DNA from: an uncultured Pelagibacteraceae bacterium
GTDB lineage: Bacteria; Pseudomonadota; Alphaproteobacteria; Pelagibacterales; Pelagibacteraceae
Length of the DNA: 47,887 nucleotides
Reading direction: 5' to 3'
Assembly (NCBI GenBank): GCA_902592545.1
Contig: CACJFA010000005.1
Span: 1 to 47,887 of the forward strand
The notes below the pieces were generated by a model, which was not told the origin of the DNA, made no database searches, and saw only the letters and a list, made by a program, of their open reading frames with translations. Below, in pieces: positions 24,511-34,514 of this stretch (position 1 is its first letter; each line of letters begins with the position of its first letter). The translations under genes and the position numbers were made by a program.

Positions 24511-26729
24511 TAAATTGACCTCTCAGTAGATGTAACACTAAATGCTTCTATTATGTCATTTTTTTGGAAATCCATATAATCTTTAACGGTTATTCCACAT
24601 TCTTGACCATCACTTACCTGTTTAACTTGGTTTTTTTCTCTAAATATTGTTGAAACTTTTCCAGTATATATAATATTACCATCTCTAATAATTCTCACAT
24701 TTGAAGTACTATTTATTTCTCCTTCAGTTACTTTTGAACCAGCAACTTTTCCTGCACCTGAAACTTTAAATATTTCCAAAATTTGCGCTGAACCAATAAT
24801 TTTTTCTTCTATATCGGGTGCTAATAATCCTGACATTTTTTGTTTAATATAATCTAAAACTTCATAAATAATATTGTATGAAGATATTTTTATCTTCTCG
24901 TTTTCAGCAAGTTTTTTAGCCTCTTTACTTGGTTTAACATTAAAGGCTATTAAAACTGCATTTGAAGCTTTAGCTAATGTAACATCTGTTTCTGTTACCA
25001 TTCCAATATCTGCTAAAATTATTTTAGGTTTAACTTCATCATGCTTGATTTGACTAATTGCATTTTTAATTGCTTCAGATGATCCATGTACATCAGATTT
25101 AATTATTAAATTTAATTCTTCTGTAGATTTATCTGAAAAAGCAGAGTCTTGAGTTGCAAAAGTAAATGGGTTTTTTCCATCCTTACTTTCTTGAGCTCTA
25201 TTTTCACTCAGTGTCTTTGCTTCTTTTTCTGTATCTAAAACAATAAAATCATCTCCAGCTTTTGCTGCACCATTTATACCTAAAATTTCAACAGGTGTTG
25301 AAGGTAAAGCTTCATTAATATTTTGACCTTTATCATTAATAATTGCTCTAACTTTTCCCCATTTTAAACCGCTTACAAAAAAGTCACCTCTCTTAAGTGT
25401 TCCAGTAGTAACAATTATATTTGCAACAGGACCCCTTCCAACATCAATTTTAGACTCTAAGACTATACCTGTAGCTTTAGATTCGTAATCTGTTTTAAGA
25501 TCTAAAATCTCTGCTTGAAGAATTATAGATTCAACCAATTTATCTAAGTTTTGCTTTGTTTTAGTTGAAATTTCAACCATCAAAGTATCTCCAGATAAAT
25601 CCTCGGCAATTAGTTCATGTTCTAATAATTGATTTTTAATTTTCTGTGGATCTGCCTCTGGTAGATCACACTTGTTTATGGCCACAACAATTGGAACATT
25701 TGCAGCTCTCGCATGTTTAATAGACTCTACTGTTTGAGGTTTAACTCCATCATCAGCAGCAACCACTAATACAACCACATCAGTTAATTTTGATCCTCTT
25801 GCTCTCATCTCTGTAAAAGCAGCATGACCTGGGGTATCGATAAATGTTAATTTATTATCTTGGCTTTCAATTTGATAAGCTCCAATATGTTGAGTTATTC
25901 CTCCAAATTCTCCTGAAACTACATTTGCACTTCTAAGTACATCTAGTACTGAGGTCTTACCATGATCAACATGGCCCATGACAGTAACTATTGGTGGTCT
26001 ATTTTTTAAATTTTCAGTTCTTGAAGCTTTTATTTTTTGAATTATTTCTTCTGCTTTTTCCTCTCTTATTGGATTATGACCAAATTCTTTAACTAAATAC
26101 TCTGCGGTATCTGCAGCTAATGTTTGATTGATGGTTACATTAACACCCATGCCAAATAAATGCTTAATTACATTACTAGATTGTTCGGCCATCCTGTTTG
26201 CCAGTTCTCTTACCGTGATTGCTTCAGGAATGTTAATGTCTCTTTTAATTGGTTTTGAATTTTCTTGATACTCATCTTTTGTAGCGTTTTTAATTTCTTT
26301 TTGTCTTGCTCTCTTAACTGATGCTAAACTCCTTTGTTTTGCATCAATCTCATCACTTAACGCTCTTGATACAGTTAATTTTAATTCTCTTTTCTTACTA
26401 CCTGTTTTTAAAATTTTTTTGTCTTTATTTTCGCTATCTCCCTTAAGTCTTTTAGTAGCTCTTTGCTCTGCTAATTTTCTCTTTTCAAAATCATTTACTA
26501 CAGGAGGTGATTTAGGATTAAATGAAGGTTTGAAGGAAGTTCCTCTGTTGAAAGTTGAGGTTGTTCTTGGCTTATTAGTGCTAGATCTAAATGATCCACC
26601 TTTACTAGAGAATTTTCCAGTTTGTTTTTCAATTACTACAGAATTTTTTCCTTGAGTTTTAGCAATATCAATGTTCTTGATTGATCTTTTGGCTGTGCCT
26701 GAAATTGTTAATTTTGTTTTTTTCTCCAT
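24510..26729 (-). CDS. infB: Translation initiation factor IF-2
   Basis: A 739-aa GTPase that brings initiator tRNA to the ribosome. The N-terminal region (about 1-165) is lysine- and serine-rich and disordered; an IF2-N module (VRELANRMAEQSSNVIKHLF) follows at about 173-192; GHVDHGKT is at 252-259, DTPGHAAF and NKCD are the G3 and G4 motifs, then IF2 domains II to IV. The length is short for Proteobacteria, mainly through a reduced N terminus. It follows nusA with a 10-bp gap and lacks the intervening ylxR. Confidence 0.97.
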   Translation of the reverse strand: MEKKTKLTISGTAKRSIKNIDIAKTQGKNSVVIEKQTGKFSSKGGSFRSSTNKPRTTSTFNRGTSFKPSFNPKSPPVVNDFEKRKLAEQRATKRLKGDSENKDKKILKTGSKKRELKLTVSRALSDEIDAKQRSLASVKRARQKEIKNATKDEYQENSKPIKRDINIPEAITVRELANRMAEQSSNVIKHLFGMGVNVTINQTLAADTAEYLVKEFGHNPIREEKAEEIIQKIKASRTENLKNRPPIVTVMGHVDHGKTSVLDVLRSANVVSGEFGGITQHIGAYQIESQDNKLTFIDTPGHAAFTEMRARGSKLTDVVVLVVAADDGVKPQTVESIKHARAANVPIVVAINKCDLPEADPQKIKNQLLEHELIAEDLSGDTLMVEISTKTKQNLDKLVESIILQAEILDLKTDYESKATGIVLESKIDVGRGPVANIIVTTGTLKRGDFFVSGLKWGKVRAIINDKGQNINEALPSTPVEILGINGAAKAGDDFIVLDTEKEAKTLSENRAQESKDGKNPFTFATQDSAFSDKSTEELNLIIKSDVHGSSEAIKNAISQIKHDEVKPKIILADIGMVTETDVTLAKASNAVLIAFNVKPSKEAKKLAENEKIKISSYNIIYEVLDYIKQKMSGLLAPDIEEKIIGSAQILEIFKVSGAGKVAGSKVTEGEINSTSNVRIIRDGNIIYTGKVSTIFREKNQVKQVSDGQECGITVKDYMDFQKNDIIEAFSVTSTERSI

Positions 26730-26739
26730 ACCTCATTAC

Positions 26740-28293
26740 TCAATCTTTATATACAATATTTCTAGCAGACATAATTAATTCGTCCGCTTCATCTTTAGAT
26801 AGGGCAAAATCCTCAAGACAACCTTGGATTTTTACTCTTTCACCTTTAACCACATCATAACCACCAGTTAATTCATCTGATGCTAAGTCTGCAAAATCTT
26901 CTAAACTTAGAATTTTTTGTTCACCAAGTGTAACTAACATACCTGGTGTTAATCCCTTTAAATTAATCAAGGCATCTTCAAGACCAAGCTCTTTTATTCT
27001 CTGAGAAATGTCCTCCTGATCCTTTTCATGAAACTCTTTGGCTCTTTCTATCAATGCTTTAGCAGTATCTTCCTCTATACCTTCTATCTTCATTAAATTT
27101 TCAACTAAACTATCTTTAATGTCATCAATAGTTGAAAAACCTTCGGCAACAAGTAACTGGCCCAAAGTTTCGTCTAGCTCTAAATTTTTTACAAAGTTTT
27201 CTGTTTTTTCTTTAAATTCTAATTGTCTTCTCTCAGAGTCTTCTGCATCTGTCATTATGTTGATTTCGAAATTTAATAATTTAGTTGCAAGTCTTACATT
27301 TTGACCTCTTCTTCCAATTGCTTTACTTAAATTTTCTTCAGTTAGAATTACATCAAGTTTTTTTCTTTCACTATCAACGTTAACTCTTTGTACTTCAGCT
27401 GGGGATAAAGCATTTGAAACCAAAATAGCAGGATCTTCTGACCAATTTACAATATCAATTTTTTCACCTTGAAGTTCATTTACAACAGCCTGTACTCTTG
27501 AACCTCTCATACCTACACATGCACCAACTGGATCTAAAGATGTATCAACTGCTTTAACACATATTTTTGCTCTGCTTCCAGGATCTCTTGAAGAAGACTT
27601 AATTTCTATTAATCCATCATAAATTTCTGGGACTTCTTGAACAAAAAGCTTTTCCATAAATTTAGGATGAGCTCTAGAAAGAAATATTTGTTGCCCTCTA
27701 GGCTCTCTTCTAACATCATAACAATAAGCTTTTATACGATCACCTGCTTTAATATTTTCACGAGGAATTAATTCATTTTTCTGAATTATTGCTTCGGTTC
27801 TTCCTAAATCAACAATCACATTTCCGAATTCTAATCTTTTAACAATTCCGCTTAGAATAGAGTCTTTTTTATCAATAAAATCATTAAACTGTCTTTCTCT
27901 TTCAGCTTCTCTTACATTAAAACTAATTACCTGCTTTGCAGTTTGTGCAGCTATTCTTCCAAAATCAAATGAAGGAAGTGGTTGTAATACTTCGTCACCA
28001 ATAGTCTTATCTTTATTTAATTCATTTAAATTAATTGCATCCTCCAGTTTTATCTCAGTGTTTGCATTTTCAGGATTTTCAGCAATTATCAATTTTCTAA
28101 AAAGCTCAATATCTCCATTGTCTCTATTAATTAAAACTTTAATTTCATTTTCCTGTCCAAATTTTGATTTAGCAGCCTTAGCAATACCCGTTTCCATAGA
28201 ACTTATAATTAGTTCTTTATCAATTGATTTTTCTAAAGCTACGGCTTCAGCAATTCTTAATAATTCTAGTTTATCAGCTCTTTTATTTAACAT
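26740..28293 (-). CDS. nusA: Transcription termination/antitermination factor NusA
   Basis: A 517-aa RNA polymerase partner that modulates pausing, termination and antitermination. The N-terminal domain is at about 1-130, an S1 domain at about 135-200 (GIVKRLEFGNVIVDLG), two KH domains to about 345 (CVGMRGSRVQAVVNEL, AIGRRGQNVRLA), and two C-terminal helical acidic repeats. The ATG at 28293 was chosen because it gives the normal MLNKRADKLELL start and follows a GGAG site. An in-frame upstream ATG at 28332 would put 13 extra residues inside a terminator-type hairpin. rimP, usually upstream, is missing; metK is the upstream neighbour. Confidence 0.96.
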   Translation of the reverse strand: MLNKRADKLELLRIAEAVALEKSIDKELIISSMETGIAKAAKSKFGQENEIKVLINRDNGDIELFRKLIIAENPENANTEIKLEDAINLNELNKDKTIGDEVLQPLPSFDFGRIAAQTAKQVISFNVREAERERQFNDFIDKKDSILSGIVKRLEFGNVIVDLGRTEAIIQKNELIPRENIKAGDRIKAYCYDVRREPRGQQIFLSRAHPKFMEKLFVQEVPEIYDGLIEIKSSSRDPGSRAKICVKAVDTSLDPVGACVGMRGSRVQAVVNELQGEKIDIVNWSEDPAILVSNALSPAEVQRVNVDSERKKLDVILTEENLSKAIGRRGQNVRLATKLLNFEINIMTDAEDSERRQLEFKEKTENFVKNLELDETLGQLLVAEGFSTIDDIKDSLVENLMKIEGIEEDTAKALIERAKEFHEKDQEDISQRIKELGLEDALINLKGLTPGMLVTLGEQKILSLEDFADLASDELTGGYDVVKGERVKIQGCLEDFALSKDEADELIMSARNIVYKD

Positions 28294-28308
28294 AATTTTG
28301 TTTGCTCC

Positions 28309-28335
28309 AAAAAAAAATGGGCTAGAGCCCATTTT
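28309..28335 (-). terminator. Intrinsic-terminator hairpin in the nusA leader
   Basis: On the minus strand AAAATGGGC-TCTA-GCCCATTTT forms a 9-bp stem with a tetraloop and runs into nine T residues, the standard rho-independent pattern. The T-run is followed immediately by GGAG, the nusA ribosome-binding site, 15 bp before the ATG at 28293. No promoter fits between hairpin and gene, so nusA transcripts must pass through it. It can end metK transcripts and act as an attenuator for nusA. Confidence 0.8.
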
Positions 28336-28392
28336 GTAAAGTTCAATAATGTAAGAGCAATATAGTAAAGTTTTTTTTTAATTCAACAGAAA

Positions 28393-29562
28393 CTATTTTG
28401 AAAAAACGTTAGTTTTATCAGTTTTTTCCCACGAAAATGAACCATTTTCTTCAGGTGCTCTACCAAAATGACCGTAAGCAGCTGTTATTTCATATATTGG
28501 TTTGTTTAAATTCAACATTTCTCTGATACCCCTAGGACTCAAATCAAAATTTTCTTTAATCTTTTCTACAACAAATTTATTTTTATCTAGATCGTTATCA
28601 AATAAATCGACATAAATAGATAATGGTTTTGATACGCCAATTGCATAAGCTAACTGAATTAAACATTTTTCAGCAATTTTAGAACCAACAACGTTTTTAG
28701 CAATATACCTAGCAGCGTAAGCTGCCGATCTATCAACTTTAGTTGGATCTTTTCCTGAAAAAGCACCACCACCATGTGGTGCAGCTCCACCGTAAGTATC
28801 AACAATAATTTTTCTACCTGTCAAACCACAATCCCCATCTGGACCACCAATTACAAAATTTCCTGTCGGATTTACATAAAACTCATCCTCATTAAAACCA
28901 TCAAGAAAATTCTCAGGAATAGATTTTAACATATAAGGTCTAAGTAAATCTCTTACTTGTGATTGATTAATATCTTTTGAATGCTGTGAAGAGATAACAA
29001 CAGATTTCACTTTTGAAGGTTTTCCATCAACATACTCGAATGTTACCTGGCTTTTTGAATCTGGTTCAATATTTTTTAATTTTCCAGATTTTCTATCTTC
29101 AGCCATTAATCTTAAAATTTTATGAGAATAATGTATAGGTGCTGGCATTAAAACATCTGTTTCATTACATGCATATCCAAACATAATACCTTGATCTCCA
29201 GCTCCTTCATCTTTGTTCCCTGATGAATCTACGCCCATAGCAATATCAGCTGATTGGGAATGTAAATGACTTTCAATTTTTGTAGCTTCTTTCCAAGTAA
29301 AGCCTTCTTGGTCATAACCAATATCTTTTATACAATTTCTTACTTTTTCGATTAATTCATCTTTTTTAATTTCTGGTCCTCTTACTTCACCAGCTAAAAC
29401 AACTTTATTCGTTGTAGTTAATGTTTCACAAGCAACTCTTGAATATGGATCTCCAGAAATAAAACTATCAACAACCATATCTGAAATTCTATCAGATACT
29501 TTATCTGGATGACCTTCGGAGACAGACTCACTTGTGAAAAGATAATTTTTTAAATTACTCAT
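28393..29562 (-). CDS. metK: S-adenosylmethionine synthetase
   Basis: A 389-aa enzyme that makes SAM from methionine and [11 protein letters not shown] at 17-24 holds the catalytic His18 and metal-binding Asp; [17 protein letters not shown] and [23 protein letters not shown] are the family signatures. Its start overlaps the lnt stop (29555-29562), leaving no leader, so no SAM riboswitch can precede it directly. It is followed by about 100 bp ending in the nusA leader hairpin. Confidence 0.97.
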   Translation of the reverse strand: MSNLKNYLFTSESVSEGHPDKVSDRISDMVVDSFISGDPYSRVACETLTTTNKVVLAGEVRGPEIKKDELIEKVRNCIKDIGYDQEGFTWKEATKIESHLHSQSADIAMGVDSSGNKDEGAGDQGIMFGYACNETDVLMPAPIHYSHKILRLMAEDRKSGKLKNIEPDSKSQVTFEYVDGKPSKVKSVVISSQHSKDINQSQVRDLLRPYMLKSIPENFLDGFNEDEFYVNPTGNFVIGGPDGDCGLTGRKIIVDTYGGAAPHGGGAFSGKDPTKVDRSAAYAARYIAKNVVGSKIAEKCLIQLAYAIGVSKPLSIYVDLFDNDLDKNKFVVEKIKENFDLSPRGIREMLNLNKPIYEITAAYGHFGRAPEENGSFSWEKTDKTNVFSK

Positions 29563-31099
29563 TTTTAAGTTTCTTAAATGAAAATATAAAAAAAATATAC
29601 AATAAAATTATAAATCCAAAAATTTTATTTCCAAACTTTACAAATAGAGTCGTTTCTATTTTCTTTGATTCAGTTAAGTCTATATAACCAGAATTATTTA
29701 TATCAACTTTTTGTTCAATAACTCCCATTGGGTTAATAATTGCTGTTGCTCCATTATTTGCAGATCTTAAGACATATTTTCCACTCTCTATAGCTCTAAA
29801 AATACTATGAGTAAAATGTTGCTCTGGACCAATTGATTTACCAAACCAACCATCTTCAGAAATATTTACAATATAATCAAAGTTACTGTTTGTAAAAATT
29901 TTACCTGAATAAATTATCTCATAACAAATAAGGGGCAATAATTTTACTGATAAATTATTATATTTAAGATCAATTATGCGTCTTTCTTCACCTTTTGAAT
30001 ATGATTGATAGTCATTAGTAATTGTTTTTAAACCAATACTTTTTAATAAGTTTTCAAAAGGTAAAAATTCACCAAAAGGAACAAGATTAATTTTGTTATA
30101 TGAATTTATTACATTAAGGTCATAGTCAAAAATAGATAATGAATTAAAATATTTAATAGTTTTATTTTCATCTTCTTTACTATTAATTCCAAGTGCTAAT
30201 AAATGATTTTTGTTGAATTTATTTTCAAATAACCATTTATATTCTTTTAGTTGGTCTTGTGAAATACCTGGAATAATACCTTCTGGCCAAATAAAAATTA
30301 TTTTTTCATTTTTTTCGGGAGAGCTGATTTCAATTAACTCTTCTATTGCAGTTATTGGATCAATATTATTATAAAATCTATCTATACCTATATTTGAACT
30401 TAAAATTCTTATTTTATAATCAATTTTTTTTACCTGTTGATTATTAAATTTTTCTAAATTTTGTGAACCAAGTATATAAAATGATAATGTTGTAATAAGA
30501 AATGCAACACAAATACTAATATCTTTTTTATTCTCTCTTAAAATAAATATTGATGGACTTGTAAATAATGAAATACAGAAAAGATTAAAGCTGTATGTGC
30601 CTATGACTGATGTAATATTTAAAATTTCGATTTGATTAGAGAAACTATAAGCAATTAAATTCCAAGGAAAACCAGTGAGTATTGATCCTCTTACAAATTC
30701 TACTATTCCAAATATTAAAGAAAAAAGAAAAAATGAGCTTAAATTATTATTTGGTTTTAAAACCACAAATAAATAAGCAATTAAACCATAAAATAAGGCT
30801 AAGAAACCAGGTATTAATATTATTGTAAAAGGTATTAAAAACTTAAAATTTTCATCGAATGTTAATGATATTGAAATCCAATATAAATTACTTACAAAAT
30901 AACCAAACCCAAATAACCAACCATAAAGAAAAAATATTCTTTTATTTTTATAAAACTCAATTTTTTTTATTAAAAATATATAGAATAAACTAAAAATTAA
31001 AAAATTTATTACAACATAATTAAATGGAGGCAAACTTAAGGAAGCAAGGGCTCCTAATAAAATTAAATAAATTAATTCAATATAAATTTTATTTTTCAA
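29555..31099 (-). CDS. lnt: Apolipoprotein N-acyltransferase
   Basis: A 514-aa inner-membrane enzyme that adds the third acyl chain to lipoproteins. Six or more membrane helices span about 1-212, then a periplasmic nitrilase domain carries the triad Glu273 (WPEGIIPG), Lys336 ([14 protein letters not shown]) and Cys392 (LICYEI); a last helix lies at about 487-506. The order ybeY-lnt-metK is typical of alphaproteobacteria, although the CorC gene usually between ybeY and lnt is missing. It would modify the LptM-like and BON lipoproteins in this window. Confidence 0.95.
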   Translation of the reverse strand: MKNKIYIELIYLILLGALASLSLPPFNYVVINFLIFSLFYIFLIKKIEFYKNKRIFFLYGWLFGFGYFVSNLYWISISLTFDENFKFLIPFTIILIPGFLALFYGLIAYLFVVLKPNNNLSSFFLFSLIFGIVEFVRGSILTGFPWNLIAYSFSNQIEILNITSVIGTYSFNLFCISLFTSPSIFILRENKKDISICVAFLITTLSFYILGSQNLEKFNNQQVKKIDYKIRILSSNIGIDRFYNNIDPITAIEELIEISSPEKNEKIIFIWPEGIIPGISQDQLKEYKWLFENKFNKNHLLALGINSKEDENKTIKYFNSLSIFDYDLNVINSYNKINLVPFGEFLPFENLLKSIGLKTITNDYQSYSKGEERRIIDLKYNNLSVKLLPLICYEIIYSGKIFTNSNFDYIVNISEDGWFGKSIGPEQHFTHSIFRAIESGKYVLRSANNGATAIINPMGVIEQKVDINNSGYIDLTESKKIETTLFVKFGNKIFGFIILLYIFFIFSFKKLKNE

Positions 31100-31100
31100 T

Positions 31101-31562
31101 TTAAATTATTTTTGATTGTACAGATTTAAATATTAGTTTTTCCTCTTTTAACATTTTGGAATAATCTTTATTTTTTTTATGGTCAAAACCCAAAAGATGA
31201 AGAAAACCATGTATGAATATTTTAGTTACTTTTTCTTTAAAAGATTTTAAATCTTGCGATCTTGGTTTATCTAAATGATTGTAGCTGATGATAACATCTC
31301 CAAGATAAGTATTTTTAGAAATTTTTATTTTTTTATCTAACGGAAAAGATAAAATATCTGTAGATTTATTTTTTTTTCTAAAAACTTTATTTAATTTTTT
31401 AATATTCTTATTATTTGAAAGTAATAATGTAAAGGTTACTTTTTTATTCAAAAATTTATATTTTTTTGGAAAAGCTTTACATATTTTTTTAAAAAAAATA
31501 TCCTTATTTTTGATCCTTTTTGACCAGGCCTTCTCCTCAGAGAAGACATTAATACTAATCAT
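31101..31562 (-). CDS. ybeY: Endoribonuclease YbeY
   Basis: A 153-aa zinc-dependent RNase involved in 16S rRNA 3' maturation and ribosome quality control. The metal site HGFLHLLGFDH (His118, His122, His128) is intact, and STDILSFPL and LGDVIIS are family blocks. Its start overlaps the end of ybeZ by eight bases, and it is followed by lnt after one base. Confidence 0.95.
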   Translation of the reverse strand: MISINVFSEEKAWSKRIKNKDIFFKKICKAFPKKYKFLNKKVTFTLLLSNNKNIKKLNKVFRKKNKSTDILSFPLDKKIKISKNTYLGDVIISYNHLDKPRSQDLKSFKEKVTKIFIHGFLHLLGFDHKKNKDYSKMLKEEKLIFKSVQSKII

Positions 31563-32550
31563 TATTTGAGTATGCTTTAACTATTTTTGAAACAAGTGGA
31601 TGTCTAACAACATCCGAGTGATCAAAATCAACTATAGATATTTCCTTTAAATGTCCAAGCAACTCTTTTGATCTGACCAATCCTGACATACTTTTATTTG
31701 GTAAATCAATTTGAGAAGGATCTCCGTTTACCACTATTTTTGAATTTTCTCCAATACGTGTTAAAAACATTTTAATCTGAGTATCTGTAGCATTTTGTGC
31801 TTCATCTAAAATTGCAAAGGAATTTTTAAGAGTTCTACCTCTCATAAAAGCTAAAGGTGCAATCTCAATATCTCCAATCTCAATCATTCTCTGTATTTTT
31901 TCAAAGTCAAAGAGATCATATAAAGAGTCATACAAAGGTCTAAGATAAGGATCTACTTTTTCTTTCATATCACCTGGTAAAAAACCCAAACGCTCACCTG
32001 CTTCTACAGCTGGTCTTGAAAGAATTATTCTCTCAATCTTTTTTTCTAAGAGCATCGTCAACCCTACTGCTACTGCTAAAAAAGTTTTTCCAGTTCCTGC
32101 TGGTCCTGCTGAAATTATAATATCGCTCTGCCTTAAAGCTCTAACATAACTTTTTTGTTTTTCAGATCTAGGTATTATAGATTTTTTTGGAGTTTTGATA
32201 ATGTCTGTAACATTATTATTTTTTACTTTTTCATTAATCATAAAGTTATCAACTGATGAAAGTACATCTTTATTCTCTATGCTTCCATTATTAATAAACT
32301 GATTAGCCAAAAACTGAATAGCATTTTTAATTGTTTCATTCTTTTCAGGTGTTGATTTAATTAAAATTGAATTTCCCCTTGAATATAAGCTACAATTTGT
32401 AATTTTTTCTAATTCTTGTAAATTCTTATTAAATTCTCCGACAACACCCATTAACAAGTTGTTGTCATGAAATATAACACTTATAGAATTGTTATCTGAA
32501 TAAACAAATTTTAAAGACTTATCGATATTTTTTTTTGTTATTCCGCTCAA
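31555..32550 (-). CDS. ybeZ: PhoH-like ATPase YbeZ
   Basis: A 331-aa PhoH-family P-loop NTPase, associated with YbeY and ribosome maturation. An N-terminal RNA-binding-like region (about 1-90) precedes GPAGTGKT at 149-156, the GERLGFLPGDMKEKV block and Walker B FAILDEAQNAT, with the terminal NGDPSQIDLP and VVRHPLVSKIV. It is the standard miaB-ybeZ-ybeY order. Biochemical role in bacteria is not well established. Confidence 0.94.
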   Translation of the reverse strand: MSGITKKNIDKSLKFVYSDNNSISVIFHDNNLLMGVVGEFNKNLQELEKITNCSLYSRGNSILIKSTPEKNETIKNAIQFLANQFINNGSIENKDVLSSVDNFMINEKVKNNNVTDIIKTPKKSIIPRSEKQKSYVRALRQSDIIISAGPAGTGKTFLAVAVGLTMLLEKKIERIILSRPAVEAGERLGFLPGDMKEKVDPYLRPLYDSLYDLFDFEKIQRMIEIGDIEIAPLAFMRGRTLKNSFAILDEAQNATDTQIKMFLTRIGENSKIVVNGDPSQIDLPNKSMSGLVRSKELLGHLKEISIVDFDHSDVVRHPLVSKIVKAYSNND

Positions 32551-32553
32551 ATT

Positions 32554-33927
32554 CTATGCAACCTTCTTGTCTGAATTAGCTATAATTTCTCCAAGTAAAG
32601 TATTTCTGTTACTGTCATTAATTTTTACCTGTACTATTTTACCAATATGTTTCTTTTTACCATTAAAAATTACTGATGTCATATACTCAGATCTACCAAA
32701 AGCTTTGCTTTTATCGTCGGTTAAATTTTCGACTAAAACATCAATAACTTTACCATTCAATGATTTGTTCATTTGAATTTGATTTTCGAGTAAAATAGTT
32801 TGAGTTTTTTCTAATCTTTCAACAGAAATTTTTTTTTCAATTAAGTCTAAATTTTCAGCTACTGTTCCAGGTCTTGGACTAAATATAAATGAATAAGAGT
32901 TAATAAATTTAATTCTTTCAATTAATCTAATAGTGTCTTTAAAATCCTGATCTTCTTCACCAGGATAACCTATTATAAAATCACTTGAAAATTCTATATT
33001 TGAATTAATTTCTTTTAATTTATCAAAAGTACTTAAATATTCCTCAATAGTATGTTTTCTATTCATCAACTTTAAAATTTTATTAGATCCACTTTGAACA
33101 GGTAAATGCACAAGTGGCATTAACTTTTCAGAAGTTTTATATACTTCAATTAAATCCTCGGTCATATCTTTTGGGTGAGATGTTGTATATCTAACTCTCT
33201 TAATTTCAGATAATTTTTCAATATTTAAAATCAAATCTGATAATCTATATCCTTGATTATCATAAGCATTCACATTTTGACCAAGTAAAACTATTTCTCT
33301 TGCACCATTATCAGCTAAATATTTTGCTTCATCCAAAATTTGTTTAAATGGTCGAGAATATTCTGGTCCACGTGTGTATGGGACTACGCAAAAATGACAA
33401 AACTTATCGCATCCTTCCTGAATAGTTAAGAAGGATGAAGTTTTTCCAGCTTCATTTTTTATTTTACTCAGATATTTGAATTTAGAAACTGCATCAAATT
33501 CGGTTTCTTCAATCTTCTTCTTTTTTTTTGTATAATTTAAAATTGTATCGTTAATTTTATGGTAAGCTTGAGGACCAATAACTAAATCTATGTAAGGTTC
33601 TCTTTTGAGCATCTCTTGATTTTCTGCTTGAGCAACACATCCCGCAATAATTACTAATGGTTTTTTTTTAGATCTGAAAATTTTTTTTACTCTACCTATT
33701 TCTGAGTAAACTTTTTCTTTTGCTTTATCTCTGATGTGACATGTATTTAAAAGATAACAATTTGCTTCCTCATATTTTTCTGTTTTTTCGAAACCAATTT
33801 TTTTCACAGAATCGTATATTCTATTTGAGTCATACTCATTCATTTGACATCCAAATGTTTTAATAAAGATTTTATTTGTTTTTTTTAATTTATCTAAGTC
33901 TTGCTGCATCTTCATCAATCTTTGCAT
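32554..33927 (-). CDS. miaB: tRNA-2-methylthio-N6-isopentenyladenosine synthase
   Basis: A 457-aa radical-SAM methylthiotransferase acting on tRNA A37. The auxiliary cluster cysteines are Cys27, Cys63 and Cys97, and the radical-SAM motif C173-x3-C177-x2-C180 is in CDKFCHFC; a TRAM domain closes the protein. Three in-frame ATGs (33927, 33915, 33909) are possible; an AGGAG lies 14 bp before the first, which overlaps the oxygenase gene by 38 bp. The preceding residues are not conserved, so the exact start is uncertain. Confidence 0.95.
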   Translation of the reverse strand: MQRLMKMQQDLDKLKKTNKIFIKTFGCQMNEYDSNRIYDSVKKIGFEKTEKYEEANCYLLNTCHIRDKAKEKVYSEIGRVKKIFRSKKKPLVIIAGCVAQAENQEMLKREPYIDLVIGPQAYHKINDTILNYTKKKKKIEETEFDAVSKFKYLSKIKNEAGKTSSFLTIQEGCDKFCHFCVVPYTRGPEYSRPFKQILDEAKYLADNGAREIVLLGQNVNAYDNQGYRLSDLILNIEKLSEIKRVRYTTSHPKDMTEDLIEVYKTSEKLMPLVHLPVQSGSNKILKLMNRKHTIEEYLSTFDKLKEINSNIEFSSDFIIGYPGEEDQDFKDTIRLIERIKFINSYSFIFSPRPGTVAENLDLIEKKISVERLEKTQTILLENQIQMNKSLNGKVIDVLVENLTDDKSKAFGRSEYMTSVIFNGKKKHIGKIVQVKINDSNRNTLLGEIIANSDKKVA

Positions 33928-34513
33928 TAAATGAAACAGATCTCCTCTCTTCAGAAGAATCTAAAAAAGGATAAACTGTGTGCATCATGTAACTTGGAAA
34001 AAAATAAAAATCTCCTTTTTTAGGTGTAATTACATAAGTAGGATTACATAAAAATTTCTTCGATCCATCTATCAATACTAATTTTCCGTTATGGTTGTTT
34101 TTCTTGCTTTTCTGAATAGTTTCTCCCATATTCATAGGTACTTTTAAATATCCTACCCCTGATATTTGACCACTATGATAATGAATTGGGTTGTAGTCAT
34201 GTTTATATTGTTGAATAATCCATGAAGCAATTATATCAAACTTTTTAATAGAAATACTGTGACCCTCAAATAACCACTTTTGACAGGAGTTAGCTAAGAA
34301 CTCTGCCCATTTAATTTTTTGCATAAATTCTACATCTAATCTAAACTCACGATGTACATTTCCTTCTAAATATTTACCATGATCGAGATTATCTATTTTT
34401 TCTTTATCAAGAATTGATTCATCAACATATTTATTCATTTCTGTAACAATCTCGTCAGGAATACTTACTTTTAAAATCGATGGACCAAATGGCTTTAAAA
34501 TTTCGGTTGTCAT
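33890..34513 (-). CDS. Putative 2OG-Fe(II) oxygenase
   Basis: A 207-aa protein with the pattern of the phage- and marine-type 2OG-FeII_Oxy_5 group. IHYHSGQISGVGYLKVP carries His111 and His113, KGDFYFFPSYMMHTVYPF carries His178, and RRSVSFN carries the 2-oxoglutarate-binding arginine. The ATG at 34513, one base after the fur stop, was chosen over an ATG at 34531 that lies inside fur. The substrate is unknown: family members include protein and small-molecule hydroxylases and many cyanophage genes. It lies between fur and miaB, where no oxygenase is usual, and overlaps miaB. Confidence 0.75.
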   Translation of the reverse strand: MTTEILKPFGPSILKVSIPDEIVTEMNKYVDESILDKEKIDNLDHGKYLEGNVHREFRLDVEFMQKIKWAEFLANSCQKWLFEGHSISIKKFDIIASWIIQQYKHDYNPIHYHSGQISGVGYLKVPMNMGETIQKSKKNNHNGKLVLIDGSKKFLCNPTYVITPKKGDFYFFPSYMMHTVYPFLDSSEERRSVSFNAKIDEDAARLR

Positions 34514-34514
34514 A

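Noticed and set aside
26419..26655. Long ORFs antisense to infB, nusA, pnp and others
   Set aside because: They lie entirely inside well-supported genes, have no family match I recognise, and show hydrophobic, low-complexity composition typical of the reverse frame.
28393..29562. Possible SAM riboswitch controlling metK
   Set aside because: The metK start overlaps the lnt stop, so no leader exists in which a riboswitch could lie.
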